Positions 63,102-64,000 of a stretch of DNA of 64,000 bases are shown here, in pieces. The notes below the pieces were generated by a model. It did not search any database, was not told the origin of the DNA, and saw nothing but the letters and a program-made list of their open reading frames with translations. The number at the start of each line of letters is the position of its first letter. Positions within the stretch are counted from its first letter, which is position 1. A program made the translations under genes and the position numbers. The stretch comes from CAMCQY01 sp044370415 (GTDB lineage: Bacteria; Planctomycetota; Planctomycetia; Pirellulales; UBA1268): assembly GCA_044370415.1 (NCBI GenBank), contig JBILVO010000003.1, positions 1 to 64,000 on the forward strand, in the 5' to 3' direction.

Positions 63102-64000
63102 ATGAATCTTGTCGATCTTGTGACGAGCCAACTGACCGGCGACGTGCTGGGCAAGCTTGGCGGGCTGGTGGGCACGAATGAGACGCAGACCCGTGCCGCC
63201 ACGACCGCCGCGGTTCCCGCGCTGCTGTCGGCCTTCTCCAAGCTGGCCTCCACCAACAGCGGCGCCGGCCAGCTGGCCAACGCGATGGGCGGCCTCGATC
63301 TCAAGACGCTCGGCAACCTCGCCGGCCTGCTCGGTGGCGGCCAGGCCTCCAGCCTCGGCGGCATCGGCGGCAACCTGCTGTCGTCGCTGATGGGCAACAA
63401 CCTCGGCGGCCTGGTCAACGTGCTGGCATCGTTCCTCGGCATGCAGCCGGGCATCGCCAAGACACTCCTGACCTACCTGGCCCCGGTCGTGCTCGGCACG
63501 ATCGCGAACCAGTTCAAGGGCGCGAAGGCCGACGTGGGCGGTCTGCAGCGGCTCTTCGCCGATCAGCAGGACAACATCAAGGCGGCCCTACCGCGGGGTC
63601 TGTCGCTGGCCGACTTCGACGTGTCGACCGCCGGCCGTGGCGGCGAGACGACTCCGGCCCGCGGCGTGCACCGCCACGAGGAGCCCGCCGCCGGCGGCTT
63701 CCCGGCGTGGCTGCCGCTCCTGCTCCTGCCGCTGCTGGGCCTCGTCGGCTACATGCTGTGGCCGAAGCCGCAGCAGAAGGAGGTCGTCGTCGCGGAGAGC
63801 GTTCGCCGTGAGGGCCCGGTCGTCGTCGACCGCACCGCCGTCATCGAGCGGGAGGGCCAGAAGGTCGAGGGCGTCGTCAGGGAGACGATCGAACTCGCCC
63901 CCGGCGTCGCCGAGGCGGTCAAGGTTGGCGAGGGCCTCACCGGCCTGTTCGGCAACCTCACCAAGGTGCTTGGCGGCGTGAAGGACGAGGATACCGCCAA
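63102..64000 (+). CDS. DUF937-like protein with a membrane helix, truncated by the window end
   Basis: Starts at ATG 63102 (GGAG 10 nt upstream) and stays open to the last base, giving about 299 residues with the C-terminus missing. Residues 1-160 are rich in Leu, Gly, Ala and Asn with repeated L-G-G-L and L-L-S-S-L segments, as in DUF937/YidB-type proteins; residues 207-224 form a clear transmembrane helix (P-A-W-L-P-L-L-L-L-P-L-L-G-L-V-G-Y), followed by a charged V-V-V-A-E-S-V-R-R-E stretch that looks like the start of an OmpA- or BON-type outer domain. Function unknown. Confidence 0.75.
   Translation, partial: MNLVDLVTSQLTGDVLGKLGGLVGTNETQTRAATTAAVPALLSAFSKLASTNSGAGQLANAMGGLDLKTLGNLAGLLGGGQASSLGGIGGNLLSSLMGNNLGGLVNVLASFLGMQPGIAKTLLTYLAPVVLGTIANQFKGAKADVGGLQRLFADQQDNIKAALPRGLSLADFDVSTAGRGGETTPARGVHRHEEPAAGGFPAWLPLLLLPLLGLVGYMLWPKPQQKEVVVAESVRREGPVVVDRTAVIEREGQKVEGVVRETIELAPGVAEAVKVGEGLTGLFGNLTKVLGGVKDEDTA

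Overview
The window is high-GC (about 68-70% in most genes) bacterial chromosome, and the gene content points to a planctomycete, probably of the Pirellulales/Planctomycetales type. The markers are a DUF1501 / PPC-domain / DUF1549-DUF1553 / cytochrome c-WD40 operon, a DUF1559 prepilin-like protein, secreted PQQ-propeller and YHYH proteins, homospermidine synthase, and many envelope-directed proteins. The species cannot be named from this sequence alone. Many long open frames lie antisense to real genes, a normal side effect of high GC, and were left out.

Layout. 1-284: a tandem 83-bp repeat. 285-8063: a plus-strand run of secreted proteins (two M16 peptidase-like subunits, a small secreted protein, a YHYH protein, a PQQ propeller, a glycine-rich EF-hand protein) ending in an RsmC-like methyltransferase. 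8451-11067: a two-gene polyamine operon (homospermidine synthase, then ornithine-type decarboxylase). 11207-15975: DUF1559 protein, crcB fluoride exporter, a small secreted protein made of three near-identical Cys-rich repeats, a porin, a methyltransferase. 16048-19232: a gene broken by an in-frame TAG, tRNA-Pro(TGG), parB, parA and a cluster of parS-like palindromes. 19233-22854: DUF1015 protein, ahcY with a strong terminator, trpF.

23029-46970 is a glycan biosynthesis region: an ExeA-like ATPase, several GT2 glycosyltransferases, large GT-C-like membrane proteins, a four-gene plus-strand cassette (ThDP enzyme, SDR, dehydroquinate-synthase-like cyclase, NeuB-like synthase; 29441-34236), and an 11-gene minus-strand operon that starts with rfbF-rfbG-rfbH (CDP-3,6-dideoxyhexose synthesis) and ends in a low-GC block (34318-39352) with a sugar C-methyltransferase, a GDP-mannose-dehydratase-like SDR, a polyprenol-phosphate mannose synthase-like enzyme, a methyltransferase and a GT87 transferase. 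47122-50398: phosphofructokinase and acetyl-CoA synthetase. 50705-60098: the planctomycete cytochrome/DUF operon. 60120-62711: a large U32-family protein. 63102-end: a DUF937-like protein cut off by the window edge.

The most unusual signals are (1) a dispersed, structured element present in three copies (3462-3619, 8103-8234, 18987-19114) whose stems differ in sequence between copies but keep base pairing; (2) the ThDP/SDR/cyclase/NeuB cassette beside a 3,6-dideoxyhexose pathway, which suggests an unusual branched, carbocyclic or ulosonic sugar; (3) the Cys-rich tandem repeat protein; and (4) paired TTTTGG-N4/5-CCAAAA palindromes upstream of the DUF1559 gene.
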